Shown here in pieces: positions 23,801 to 31,315 of a DNA stretch of 34,568 nucleotides. Source of the stretch: Bacteroidaceae bacterium (lineage in GTDB: Bacteria; Bacteroidota; Bacteroidia; Bacteroidales; Bacteroidaceae); contig JAGASY010000036.1 in the NCBI GenBank assembly GCA_017621515.1, positions 1 through 34,568 of the forward strand, in the 5' to 3' direction. Both the position numbers and the translations under genes were made by a program. The notes under the pieces were generated by a model that did no database searches, was not told the DNA's origin, and worked only from the letters and a program-made list of their open reading frames with translations. The number at the start of each line of letters is the position of its first letter. Within the stretch, counting starts at the first letter, position 1.

Positions 23801-26210
23801 CTGTGCTTTTAATGATATAGGTGGTACTGCTGTTCAGGTAGGATTCTTTGGCGATGAAAATATTGAGGTGCATCAGGCATACAATCCAGAGGATAAACGC
23901 TTGGTATGCGACAGTGTTCTCATCAATAATAACTACATTGTCAATACAGCCAATGAAGATTGGGGCTGCAATGGCATTTGTGTGGGATTTGCTGCGAATG
24001 TAAATATTCTTCATAATGAACTTCATGGTCTCCCTTATTCTGCTATTACTATGGGATGGGGATGGAACAAGGCTGTCAATTGTATGCACAACAATCATAT
24101 TACAGCCAATTATATCAACGGATTCGCTACTCAGATGCGTGATGCAGGTGCCATCTATACGCTCTCTGCGCAACTGAACTCTTCTATTACGGAGAATCGC
24201 ATAGAGGGTGTGGGACATCCTTTGTTTGATCCGGTTATGTGGAATATGCGTCATTCGCAATTTGATATATATACAGATGAAGGGTCTGACTATTTTGTCG
24301 TTAAAGACAATTGGTGCTCACGTGGAGAAATCAATAGAAACCAGAATGGTGATCATAATGTTTGGGGTACAAATAATTCTAATGTGGATGAAAGTATCAA
24401 GCAAGCTGCTGGTCTGGAAGAAAAATTCGCATATATTCGTGATAAAGTGGTTGCGTTTGATTATGCTCCTATTGATTCTATCTGTGAACGAAACACATCT
24501 GAACATATCGAGTTTGTAGCTCAGAACGAAGGCTTTAAGTTAGGCTCTGTGTTGGCGGTGGACTTGAATAATGATAACAAACTGGATATTGTATATGGAG
24601 GTGGTGAAAGCTTTCAGGTACAGCACGGTGGTGTGCGCATGAATACTGGTGATTACGGATTTGTTGCAACACAAGGTATAAAGGAATTGTATATGAACAA
24701 TTTGGTTGCAGGCGACTTGAACGGTGACGGATATATAGATTTAGTTCAGTCGGGCTGGGACTTTTGGGATGGCTACAATGGTGTGCTGATGAATGACGGA
24801 AACGGACATCTGGAGGAAATGGCAATAGATAACGCAACCAAGCCGTCGCCAGCATGCGGTATTGCCGATGTGGATAATGATGGCTTGACCGATTATTTCT
24901 TCATTGGTGGAAATGCTGCTGATAACTTCTACATACAGAAACCTGACCGCACTTTTGCAAAGCCTGTTTCTAAACTGGCTTTGCCTGAAGGCTTCCAAGA
25001 CCCTCATGTAATGTATGCTGATTTCAATAATGACAAGAGTGTTGACCTTTGTATTCTTTCAAGTACAAAAGATGGAGTATATACAAAGGTTTGGTACAAT
25101 GACGGTAATGGAAACTTTACAGAAACTAATGTAGGCTTTACAGAGAAGGGTACTCGTGGTGCTATGGCGTATGCCGATGTGAATGCCGATGGCTATCTTG
25201 ACATTGTGGTAGGTGGACGCGCTCTCGGAGAAGAATGGGACACTCCTGCTGAACAGGGAGGTCAAACTGTTACGCTTTATCTTAACGATGGCAATGGCAT
25301 GTTCGTTAAGCACCAGGATTTTAGTGAGTATGCATTCGATAACGTGACACGTCCTATTCGGTTCTGCGATTGGAACAATGACGGTTATTCCGATTTGATT
25401 CTGACCGGATGGAATATTTCTCATGGTAATGTATCTCAAACCGATGTTTATCTGAATGACGGACAGGGCAACTTTACGCTTAGTGATATTGATTTGCCGG
25501 GAGTTAGCGAATCTTCTATTGAATTGGCGGATTTCTCTAATACAGGAAAGAACGATATTCTGATTAGCGGAAACTGCAATGGCGGCTATAACGGCTTCAC
25601 AGCAGACCGCCGAATAGCTGTGCTTTGCAAAAATCCTGTTGAGAAAAGTAATGCCGCTCCGCTGCCTCCTACTGTCCTCGCTGCCAATGTGACTAAGAAT
25701 GAGGTGCAGCTGATGTGGAATGCAGGTTCGGATGCAGAAACGGATGCGAAATCGTTGTCATATAATTTCTATATCAGAGACCTTGCTACAGGTTTGTATG
25801 TTGTTTCACCGAATGCTGATTCTGTGACAGGCGAGCGTCGCATAAGCGGTATGGGCAATGCTTGGATGAACCTTGGGTGGACTTTGCGGAGCTTGCCGGC
25901 AGGTACGTATGCGTGGAGCGTACAGACTGTGGACGCAGGTTATAGAGGTTCGGCTTTTGCACAGGAACAAACTTTTGTGGTTGAAGATGAGACTGGAATT
26001 GAGGATTGTATAGGTGAAGCGAAGACACTGCAAGTGAAATCTTTTGGAGAAAGTGTGAATATTAATGTATTGCAACCTCAGCAAGTTTCAGTATTTACAG
26101 CTGACGGACGTTGCGTGTACACTAATTTCTGTCAGACAGGAAGTTTTAACCTTCCACTGCCTTCTGGTTTTTATATGGTCAACTCAATAAAGATAATAGT
26201 AGGCAATTAA
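20874..26210 (+). CDS. Giant secreted multidomain protein: duplicated N-terminal modules, beta-helix, FG-GAP propeller, putative T9SS sorting domain
   Basis: A 1778-residue protein with a signal peptide (about 1-29). Residues 55-265 and 377-585 are a duplicated unit: a carbohydrate-binding-like beta-sandwich starting FGGWG-x-KSVNTDLRYVY and ending SxYIDNYE, then a small domain with a V-I-D-x-G-x-I pattern and GEN-L-L. A cadherin-like beta-sandwich (LKSISVVDAQMYPSFSPEVTEYEV) lies between, at 270-350. About 593-1190 is a right-handed parallel beta-helix opening YVWVSPSGDD...GGIYRMNETLTL. About 1225-1560 holds seven FG-GAP/VCBS repeats with Ca-binding DxNxDG-type loops. A fibronectin-III-like domain (1595-1690) precedes a C-terminal domain with VFTADGRCVYTN and LPSGFYMV...KIIVGN, like a type IX secretion sorting signal. 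Probably surface-exposed and glycan-acting; the helix is shared by lyases and glycosidases and no catalytic residues can be named. It diverges from rhaM/GH2. Confidence 0.85.
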   Translation: MRRVMRKTMMLLSITAIPVFSMVKNVMGLSEDEPSCFVPIYSDRANVVSHPECDDLSGFGGWGAKSVNTDLRYVYCGDKSIAVASPWGGTLEVNNLLPNTVYRLHAYVYIPEGISAIINAYSHGYEGGDIDLWTSTKNDEWEVVDFTYKTNNVNTTGLYYTGSTGSGSVYIDNYELYIVEEPSIRIQYVDENGISLKEERVVVGEWGHDVSKYLMIGQEYVAEKDKKDFVVDDVKYTYDTESNSDRILVEEGENLLQIHFKKFEGLSQNAELKSISVVDAQMYPSFSPEVTEYEVWLAGASSVQPVCEKQEDEQSIAGDGIVDLSTGEGRSEIEVLAEDGETVKKYILKYKSVPSDDAFVPTCPELENMVKDPFCNTLGSFGGWGTKSVNTDLRYVYSGNASIAVGSPFRGTLELNNLKPNTVYRFIAQTYSTQGVTAQFGWFGHGLGNGDINFYLDEDKNNVWQKADFTLKTSNAGGGVYFVGVSAEGSAYIDNYEVYEIEKEPVVRIHIQDVDGNAIKDDVVVRGDWTSMSPSRYLMLGHDFVANAAEYESFMLDGVYYELDRNISVDHIILQEGENELVLKYNAIVVPPATYVWVSPSGDDLAQGTELAPLLTLQVALARVREMRQTATEPLGEIHVVLKGGIYRMNETLTLNGDDSGKPYSPTIIEAAEGETPVLSGGVEISGWRPAGNVDKLPEVAQQHVWMATTPKLGGNNLDFRQLYVNGVKMKRASTFDDLSMPRLISVDKKEKTLDIPRPKEFDEVPENVELTIVQDWTVNHMRVETAEHSDYRTTLTFKQPESDIEFKRPWPILRAEENSFSNHCYYFSNALELLNRPQEWFNNANSGTVYYWPRFGESVNSIEAIAPVHETLVRIEGDLDKMVSNIVFRGISFEHTTWMRPSTDGQVSLQSGQYLFDAYSDPSVPAGNVAYVGRPSAGVSVKNARHIDIEDCLFQHMASTAVDFVSGTKQVKVEGCAFNDIGGTAVQVGFFGDENIEVHQAYNPEDKRLVCDSVLINNNYIVNTANEDWGCNGICVGFAANVNILHNELHGLPYSAITMGWGWNKAVNCMHNNHITANYINGFATQMRDAGAIYTLSAQLNSSITENRIEGVGHPLFDPVMWNMRHSQFDIYTDEGSDYFVVKDNWCSRGEINRNQNGDHNVWGTNNSNVDESIKQAAGLEEKFAYIRDKVVAFDYAPIDSICERNTSEHIEFVAQNEGFKLGSVLAVDLNNDNKLDIVYGGGESFQVQHGGVRMNTGDYGFVATQGIKELYMNNLVAGDLNGDGYIDLVQSGWDFWDGYNGVLMNDGNGHLEEMAIDNATKPSPACGIADVDNDGLTDYFFIGGNAADNFYIQKPDRTFAKPVSKLALPEGFQDPHVMYADFNNDKSVDLCILSSTKDGVYTKVWYNDGNGNFTETNVGFTEKGTRGAMAYADVNADGYLDIVVGGRALGEEWDTPAEQGGQTVTLYLNDGNGMFVKHQDFSEYAFDNVTRPIRFCDWNNDGYSDLILTGWNISHGNVSQTDVYLNDGQGNFTLSDIDLPGVSESSIELADFSNTGKNDILISGNCNGGYNGFTADRRIAVLCKNPVEKSNAAPLPPTVLAANVTKNEVQLMWNAGSDAETDAKSLSYNFYIRDLATGLYVVSPNADSVTGERRISGMGNAWMNLGWTLRSLPAGTYAWSVQTVDAGYRGSAFAQEQTFVVEDETGIEDCIGEAKTLQVKSFGESVNINVLQPQQVSVFTADGRCVYTNFCQTGSFNLPLPSGFYMVNSIKIIVGN

Positions 26211-26247
26211 TCGCTGCTGCTAATCTTTATGCGATTTAAAATTGTTT

Positions 26248-26290
26248 GTGGGAGACGAATATTGTTTTTGCATATTCGTCTCCCACTTTT
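26248..26290 (+). terminator. Intrinsic terminator after the giant secreted protein gene
   Basis: A 15-bp perfect stem (GTGGGAGACGAATAT and complement) with a 9-nt loop, followed by TTTT. Confidence 0.9.
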
Positions 26291-26404
26291 AGGTTCTGTC
26301 TGGTGCTCAACTGAGCTGGACACTTGATTTTGGTCTTTGGGTTAGCGGCCTGGGCATACACCTTGCAATGGTGCTTGGTAGGCAGACGCTTTTTGGAAAA
26401 CACC
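26291..26404 (-). other. Possible coding relic next to the DUF2027-Smr gene
   Basis: This stretch is more GC-rich than typical intergenic DNA here. Read on the minus strand it is open in one frame, encoding a lysine-rich string (FSKKRLPTKHHCKVYAQAAN and onward) that runs through the terminator hairpin to a stop near 26240. No start codon or family is recognised. It may be a gene fragment left by a rearrangement. Confidence 0.25.
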
Positions 26405-27535
26405 TTAATGTATAATCACCATTGTTGCACCGAAGCCGTACTGTTGAAATGATGCGTCCTGATAGGTGCATGACTTATATTTGTGCTTCAGCTCTGCGAT
26501 AATGGCACTGCGGAGCACTCCCTCGCCTTTGCCGTGGATGAAGACAATGCGGCGCCCTTTCTCTTTCAGGTGTTTCTCCATTGTCTGTCGGAATATGTTC
26601 AACTGATATTCTTTGATGTCCGCTGCCGACATACCGGTTGTCGTATCCAGTAATTCGCCGGCATGAAGGTCAACTTCTACCACTGCATTCTTGTCTTCTT
26701 GTTTTACAGCACGTGCGGCACTGCGCTGAGGTCTGTCCGCCTCTGCTTTTTCATACATGGCTTTCTTCAGTTCTGCGGCATTTACTACGAGTGGTTTCGA
26801 AGGGACATCGTCTTTTATAATGTCGTAGATAAGGGCCGGTTCGTTGAAGAATATGTTTTCGCGGAACGTGTGCAGCTTGTAGAACTTTGTGGTGTCTATG
26901 CGCATTTCCACCCCCACCGCTGGTTTTAGAAGGAAAGTCTTGTCTTCTTTGTAGGCGATAAACTGTACCGATACTCGTTCTATGTCGTTCAGCATAGAGT
27001 GTGTGATATCCTCGATATGCAACTTGGTGTTTGGTTCAATTACACCAGTAGAGCGCAGTCTCCATGCCGAGTTTTCTGCTGACATGTAGGTGTAGTTTAT
27101 GAAGAAGTTGCTGTCGTTGATTATATAGGTGTCAAATATCGTAGAAGATATTTCTTTTGTATTCTTGGGAACAAAAGCCAGACATGCGTTCAGCTTGTCA
27201 CCGTCTTTACGCTCTTCCGGTTTGGGCTTGAATGTGATAGGTTTCTCTTCCTCCTCAAAGTCATCGAAGCTTTGTTTTGTAGTGTTTTTCTCTGATACAG
27301 TAGTTGCTTGTTGCTTTTTTGCCTTGTTGCTGTCACCTTTCTTTCTTCCGATAGTGTCCACTTTGGCTATGTTGTAGTCGTCTGTATCAATAACTACACA
27401 CTCAGATATTAGTGCCGGAATCTCGAATCCGTCCTCATCTTCTACCAATACGACGTTACCTTTCTCGAATTTGCGAACAATGCCTCCGCCGACATCACTC
27501 AGAAATCTGACTTTATCTCCTATTTTCATACTCAA
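26405..27535 (-). CDS. DUF2027 protein with C-terminal Smr domain
   Basis: A 376-residue Bacteroidetes protein. The N-terminus (MKIGDKVRFLSDVGGGIVRKF, about 3-50) is a small SH3-like/KOW-type barrel of DUF2027. A low-complexity linker rich in Lys and Glu (about 65-110) follows, then a beta-rich DUF2027 body (about 110-270). The C-terminal Smr domain (about 290-376) has VEVDLHAGEL (LDLHG-type motif) and IVFIHGKGEGVLR (HGKG). Smr domains are nucleases acting on branched DNA or on mRNA at stalled or collided ribosomes, as in MutS2/SmrB. This protein lacks MutS domains, so it is not MutS2. Met 3 is an alternative start. It has its own promoter after rmuC. Confidence 0.88.
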   Translation of the reverse strand: MSMKIGDKVRFLSDVGGGIVRKFEKGNVVLVEDEDGFEIPALISECVVIDTDDYNIAKVDTIGRKKGDSNKAKKQQATTVSEKNTTKQSFDDFEEEEKPITFKPKPEERKDGDKLNACLAFVPKNTKEISSTIFDTYIINDSNFFINYTYMSAENSAWRLRSTGVIEPNTKLHIEDITHSMLNDIERVSVQFIAYKEDKTFLLKPAVGVEMRIDTTKFYKLHTFRENIFFNEPALIYDIIKDDVPSKPLVVNAAELKKAMYEKAEADRPQRSAARAVKQEDKNAVVEVDLHAGELLDTTTGMSAADIKEYQLNIFRQTMEKHLKEKGRRIVFIHGKGEGVLRSAIIAELKHKYKSCTYQDASFQQYGFGATMVIIH

Positions 27536-27611
27536 AATCTTTTATTAATAAGGATACATGTATTTTATGGTTAATGTTGTAAATACATGCTTATGAATAC
27601 TTTGTTGAATA

Positions 27612-27642
27612 CAAAGGTAAATATAATGGATTTTAAAACAAA
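27612..27642 (-). promoter_or_regulatory. Promoter of the DUF2027-Smr gene
   Basis: TTTG, 19 nt, TACCTTTG on the minus strand, in the 153-nt gap between rmuC and this gene. The implied 5' UTR is about 70 nt. Confidence 0.75.
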
Positions 27643-27688
27643 AAGAAGGGAAGAAAAGTCCCGGTCGGAATGTAGAAAAAGATTTACA

Positions 27689-29047
27689 TCAGTCTTGAGG
27701 AAGCAAAAGTTTCTCGTCTTCTGCCTCCGGCTTGTCTTCTTCTGCCAGTCTTTCAGGGATGCTCTTTTTGGGTGTGACACCAAGCTGCTTAAGTCCTTCC
27801 AGTCTGCGGATGATGTTGCCTCTTCCGCTTGAAAGCTGTCCGAAAGCTGTGTCGCAGTTTCTCTGAGCCGCTTTTAGCGCGTCATCCACTTTTAAGAATG
27901 TCTCAGCGAAAGTGACGAACTTGTCATATAATTCAGCGCTTTGCTTGATGATGGTTTCTATGTTTCTACTCTGCTTCTCGCTTTGCCAAAGATTGTAGAT
28001 GAGCTGTAGGGACATCATCAGATTGGTAGGATTGATAATGAGTACTCCTTTCTTGAAGGCATACTGTCCGAGCTGTGGGTCTGTACGTAAGGAAAGTATA
28101 TAACTGCCTTCGTTGGGGATGAACATCAAGACATGAGAAATCGTGTTTTTTACAAGCTTCTCATATTGTTTGGCTGCCAATTCATCAATATGGCGGCGCA
28201 CTGAAGCCATGTTTTCTTTTTCATAGCGGTGCATTTCTTCTTCGTCTTGTGCTCCCATGTAGTTGACGTATGCGGTAAGCGAAACCTTTGAGTCTATTAC
28301 CACATTCTTCCCTCCGGGACAATGTACTATCACGTCCGGACGCAAGTTGTTGCCTTCTTCGTCTTTTACGTTGTTCTGGACCTCATATTCATGTCCGCGT
28401 CTGAGCCCGCTTTCTTCAAGAATGCTTTCAAGAAGCTGTTCTCCCCAGTCGCCCTGCACTTTACCTTTGTCCTTCAGCGCATTGGCAAGTTCAGCCGCTC
28501 CCTGGCCGACTTTCTGTGTCTGTGCGGCAAGTCCTTCTATAGCTTTCCCTACGGATGCTCTTTGCGCTGCATTGCTTGTGTTTACTTCCTGTACAGCCTT
28601 TTTCACTCTGTCCATTTCTTCTTTGACAGGCATGACAATGCCGGAAATCTGTTCTGCATTGGTGCGCTTAAGTTCTTCGCTGCGCTCATTCAGTGTTTTT
28701 ACGGCGAGTTCATAGAACTGGCTTTTCATAGTCTTTAGAATCTCAGAGTTGTATTCTTTGGCTTGCAAAGTAAGTGTGTCATGATTTTCTTTTTCGCGTT
28801 CCAAAGACTCTTCCAAGGCTTTTTTTTCGGCTTCTGCTTTTACTGCACGGCTGACATATTCTGTCATTTGCGCCTGTATGGCATTTATTTCTTTTTGCTT
28901 CTCCGTCAGTTCTGCCGTATTCTTCTCAATGTCTTTTTTAAGAAAGTCTGCTTCACTTATCAGCTTGGCTATCTCTTTATTCCGTATGATATAGCCGAAT
29001 ACTCCGCCAGCTACGGCTGCAATTATGACATATAATACTATTTCCAT
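27689..29047 (-). CDS. rmuC: DNA recombination protein RmuC
   Basis: A 452-residue protein. An N-terminal transmembrane helix (IVLYVIIAAVAGGVFGYII) is followed by a long charged coiled coil (about 24-115), a linker, and the RmuC nuclease-like core from about 195: GDWGEQLLESILEESGLRRGHEYEVQ, then RPDVIVHCPGGKNVVIDSKVSL (PD-(D/E)xK-type Asp and Asp-Ser-Lys). FIPNEGSYILSLRTDPQLGQYAFKKGVLIINPTNL is a conserved family block. RmuC limits inversions and rearrangements at short inverted repeats in E. coli, apparently by cutting DNA structures. It lies 28 nt after the DUF4834 gene. Length and motifs are normal. Confidence 0.93.
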   Translation of the reverse strand: MEIVLYVIIAAVAGGVFGYIIRNKEIAKLISEADFLKKDIEKNTAELTEKQKEINAIQAQMTEYVSRAVKAEAEKKALEESLEREKENHDTLTLQAKEYNSEILKTMKSQFYELAVKTLNERSEELKRTNAEQISGIVMPVKEEMDRVKKAVQEVNTSNAAQRASVGKAIEGLAAQTQKVGQGAAELANALKDKGKVQGDWGEQLLESILEESGLRRGHEYEVQNNVKDEEGNNLRPDVIVHCPGGKNVVIDSKVSLTAYVNYMGAQDEEEMHRYEKENMASVRRHIDELAAKQYEKLVKNTISHVLMFIPNEGSYILSLRTDPQLGQYAFKKGVLIINPTNLMMSLQLIYNLWQSEKQSRNIETIIKQSAELYDKFVTFAETFLKVDDALKAAQRNCDTAFGQLSSGRGNIIRRLEGLKQLGVTPKKSIPERLAEEDKPEAEDEKLLLPQD

Positions 29048-29075
29048 TATGATGCTTGATGATTGGACGGGAATG

Positions 29076-29336
29076 TCAGTTCTTCACTTCTACGAAATCT
29101 ATGTACGTGCCTTCGTCTTTTGTGAAAATCTTTTTCTTGTTCTTTTTGCCTGATTTTTGTCCGTTCCGATTTTTAGAACTGTTCCTGTTCGAGAAGTCAG
29201 TTCTGTGCTTGTTGTTCGGTGACTGTGTATTGTCGAAACCGCCAAACAGTTTGCGCATGATTATTCTGGCAAATATGGTGGTGCCTATGATGAACAGTAA
29301 GACCAACAGAAGTATGAAGCCTAAAAAGTTTAGCAT
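29076..29336 (-). CDS. DUF4834 small membrane protein
   Basis: An 86-residue protein with one N-terminal transmembrane helix (MLNFLGFILLLVLLFIIGTTIFARI), a basic, asparagine- and lysine-rich middle, and the conserved C-terminal tail IFTKDEGTYIDFVEVKN typical of DUF4834. The family is confined to Bacteroidetes as far as I know and has no known function. It is followed 28 nt later by rmuC on the same strand, so the two are likely co-transcribed. The basic stretch after the helix predicts a cytoplasmic tail that could contact nucleic acid or phospholipid, which is only a guess. Confidence 0.82.
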   Translation of the reverse strand: MLNFLGFILLLVLLFIIGTTIFARIIMRKLFGGFDNTQSPNNKHRTDFSNRNSSKNRNGQKSGKKNKKKIFTKDEGTYIDFVEVKN

Positions 29337-29366
29337 AGTGAATAAATTTTTGTTTTGTAAATATTA

Positions 29367-29421
29367 TATATAGGAAAGGTGTGCAGGGATATTTCTCGGC
29401 AGCATTTCTCTTTCCTATATA
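29367..29421 (-). terminator. Stem-loop after pssA
   Basis: A 12-bp perfect inverted repeat (TATATAGGAAAG / CTTTCCTATATA) with a long 31-nt loop lies just past the pssA stop and before DUF4834. The long loop makes it a weak terminator candidate. Confidence 0.4.
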
Positions 29422-29436
29422 ACAATAAAATGTATG

Positions 29437-30198
29437 TTATTGTTCTTCATTTTTCATATAAGAACACAGAATGGACTGGAATAAATAGAGGCCGATGCAG
29501 CCGGCAATGCCGCGTGATATATATGTGAATGTTTGTCCGTTGGCTATTCCTGCCGCTGTCGATATGCCTAAGAAGAACACACATAATATCAGAAATACAT
29601 ATTTTCTCTTATTGTCCTTCCATGTCATATTCTTGAACTTTAGTGAAAACATTGGAATTTCACACACAAGCAACCAACTGAACATGATTACGAATGCAAG
29701 TAAGAAAGGTGCATTGAACATTGGGGAGGTCAGATATGCCTCGCTGCTTGAGATAAGAGCTGCCCAAAAGATGGCATTTGCCGGAGTCGGCATTCCGATG
29801 AAAGTTGTATGTTGCCGCTCGTCGATATTGAATTTGGCAAGTCGCATGGCTGAGAATGCTGCCATGATGAACGCTGTGAACGGCATGACTGTGAACCAGA
29901 AAGAATTGTAGATAAGTTCCGGATAGCGGACTTCCGTGAACAAGGTGAAAATCATGGCTGACGGAGCCACACCGAATGTCACGATGTCGGCGAGTGAGTC
30001 AAGCTCGACACCGAGTTTTCCGGATACTCCCAGTGCTCTTGCCGTCATTCCGTCAAAGAAGTCGAATGTGGCACCGAGTAAAATAAGAACAAATGCAGTT
30101 GTGAAATTATGGTGAAATGCGGCACCTGTAGCAATGCAGCCGCAAATAAGGTTGCAACATGTAATGATATTAGGGATGTTGCGTACAAAGATAGACAT
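29437..30198 (-). CDS. pssA: CDP-diacylglycerol-serine O-phosphatidyltransferase
   Basis: A 253-residue integral membrane enzyme making phosphatidylserine from CDP-diacylglycerol and serine. The CDP-alcohol phosphatidyltransferase signature D-G-x2-A-R-x8-G-x3-D-x3-D is complete: Asp49, Gly50, Ala53, Arg54, Gly63, Asp67 and Asp71. Several transmembrane helices fill the rest, and the length matches the type II (Bacillus/Bacteroidetes) PssA. It follows psd by 132 nt on the same strand, the usual Bacteroidetes pair producing phosphatidylethanolamine. No separate TAnnTTTG box stands out in the gap, so one transcript from the psd promoter is likely. Confidence 0.94.
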   Translation of the reverse strand: MSIFVRNIPNIITCCNLICGCIATGAAFHHNFTTAFVLILLGATFDFFDGMTARALGVSGKLGVELDSLADIVTFGVAPSAMIFTLFTEVRYPELIYNSFWFTVMPFTAFIMAAFSAMRLAKFNIDERQHTTFIGMPTPANAIFWAALISSSEAYLTSPMFNAPFLLAFVIMFSWLLVCEIPMFSLKFKNMTWKDNKRKYVFLILCVFFLGISTAAGIANGQTFTYISRGIAGCIGLYLFQSILCSYMKNEEQ

Positions 30199-30330
30199 GG
30201 CAATTGATTTTTATATTAATGTTTCAATATCATCGGCACATGGCATTTCCTGATTGATGATAGGCAAAAGAGAAATACACAGTCTCGATTCTTTTTCAAA
30301 AAAATATTTGTTCCGGCATGGATACATCCG

Positions 30331-31035
30331 TTATTTCAGTCTCGCTATAAGAGTCTCGTCACCTATGGTCGCTTGTCCGAGCTTTACAAGCACTTCCGTT
30401 CCCAGCGGCAAATAGACATCTACACGTGAGCCAAACTTGATAAATCCCATGTGGTCGTCGATGAAACATTCCGTGCCTTCTTCTGCGTATGTTACGATTC
30501 GACGTGCTACTGCACCTGCTATCTGGCGCGCCATGACTTCCTGACCGTGAGGAGTTCTTATGACAACCATTGACCGCTCGTTCTCCGTACTTGCTTTCGG
30601 AAGATAAGCTTTGTGGAAATTGCCGTTCTGGTGCGCCACCTTTACAATGGTGCCTTCGCATGGAATCCAGTTGGCGTGTACGTTGGTGAGGCTCATGAAA
30701 ATGGAAATCATCAGTCTCTTGTCGTGAAAATATTCCGTTTCTTCAACTTCTTCTATAACAACTACATGTCCGTCTGCTGGTGCTACTATTGATTTTGTCG
30801 TGGGACCTTGAAACATTCGTATGGGACAACGGAAGAAGTTGAGCATGATGCCATAGACAATACATAATATAATGGCAAGCGTATAGAACAGCCAACAAGT
30901 GCCGCACGTCAACCAAAGGGTAACGATGACGGCAGTAAAGATAGCACCTGAAAGAATCAGTATGTTGACTCCTTCATGGTGTATGCGTATCTTGTTCCTT
31001 CGTTTGTTGTGTATTATCGGTTTACTTGAATTCAT
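30331..31035 (-). CDS. psd: Phosphatidylserine decarboxylase proenzyme
   Basis: A 234-residue Psd of the short (archaeal/PSD-A-like) type. An N-terminal hydrophobic region (about 24-65, two helices) anchors it in the inner membrane. [12 protein letters not shown] (about 85-96), [16 protein letters not shown] (conserved His) and [11 protein letters not shown] follow. The self-cleavage site is [12 protein letters not shown] with Gly202-Ser203, matching the LGST/FGS site at which Ser becomes the pyruvoyl cofactor. It converts the PssA product into phosphatidylethanolamine, which may also be donor for the LtaS/EptA-like transferase of the LPS operon. It has a near-ideal promoter about 150 nt upstream. 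Confidence 0.94.
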   Translation of the reverse strand: MNSSKPIIHNKRRNKIRIHHEGVNILILSGAIFTAVIVTLWLTCGTCWLFYTLAIILCIVYGIMLNFFRCPIRMFQGPTTKSIVAPADGHVVVIEEVEETEYFHDKRLMISIFMSLTNVHANWIPCEGTIVKVAHQNGNFHKAYLPKASTENERSMVVIRTPHGQEVMARQIAGAVARRIVTYAEEGTECFIDDHMGFIKFGSRVDVYLPLGTEVLVKLGQATIGDETLIARLK

Positions 31036-31185
31036 CTCTCTGTGGTTACGTTGTCAAGCATGGTACTGTTTCAATAAACACCTGCTGTTGAATATTCGCC
31101 TGTGGTTCGTCTGCTTTTTCTTGCAGGAGGTATATTGATATACAAACTGTCCGGCTTTTTGTTATGCTTTTACATATAATTTAGG

Positions 31186-31216
31186 CAAAGGTACACATTT
31201 CTGCCCAACGAACAAA
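31186..31216 (-). promoter_or_regulatory. psd: Promoter of psd-pssA
   Basis: TTTG, exactly 19 nt, TACCTTTG on the minus strand; implied start near 31179 and a 5' UTR of about 145 nt. That leader contains a 9-codon frame (MLDNVTTER) whose TGA overlaps the psd ATG. Confidence 0.78.
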
Positions 31217-31246
31217 ACTTTTAGTAGTTATTTGTCTGACAAAACC

Positions 31247-31291
31247 AAACAAGCGGGCGAGTTGTCCGTCTGTCAACTCACCCGCTTGTTT
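31247..31291. terminator. Bidirectional terminator after ackA
   Basis: An almost perfect 18-bp stem (AAACAAGCGGGCGAGTTG with CAACTCACCCGCTTGTTT) with a 9-nt loop lies 25 nt past the ackA stop. On the minus strand it is followed by a TTTTG stretch. Confidence 0.85.
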
Positions 31292-31315
31292 AGATATTTG
31301 TTTACCGGCAAAAAA

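Noticed and set aside
26405..27535. Naming this gene mutS2 because of its Smr domain
   Set aside because: The protein lacks the MutS core and ATPase motifs and has a DUF2027 N-terminal part, so it is a separate Smr-containing family.
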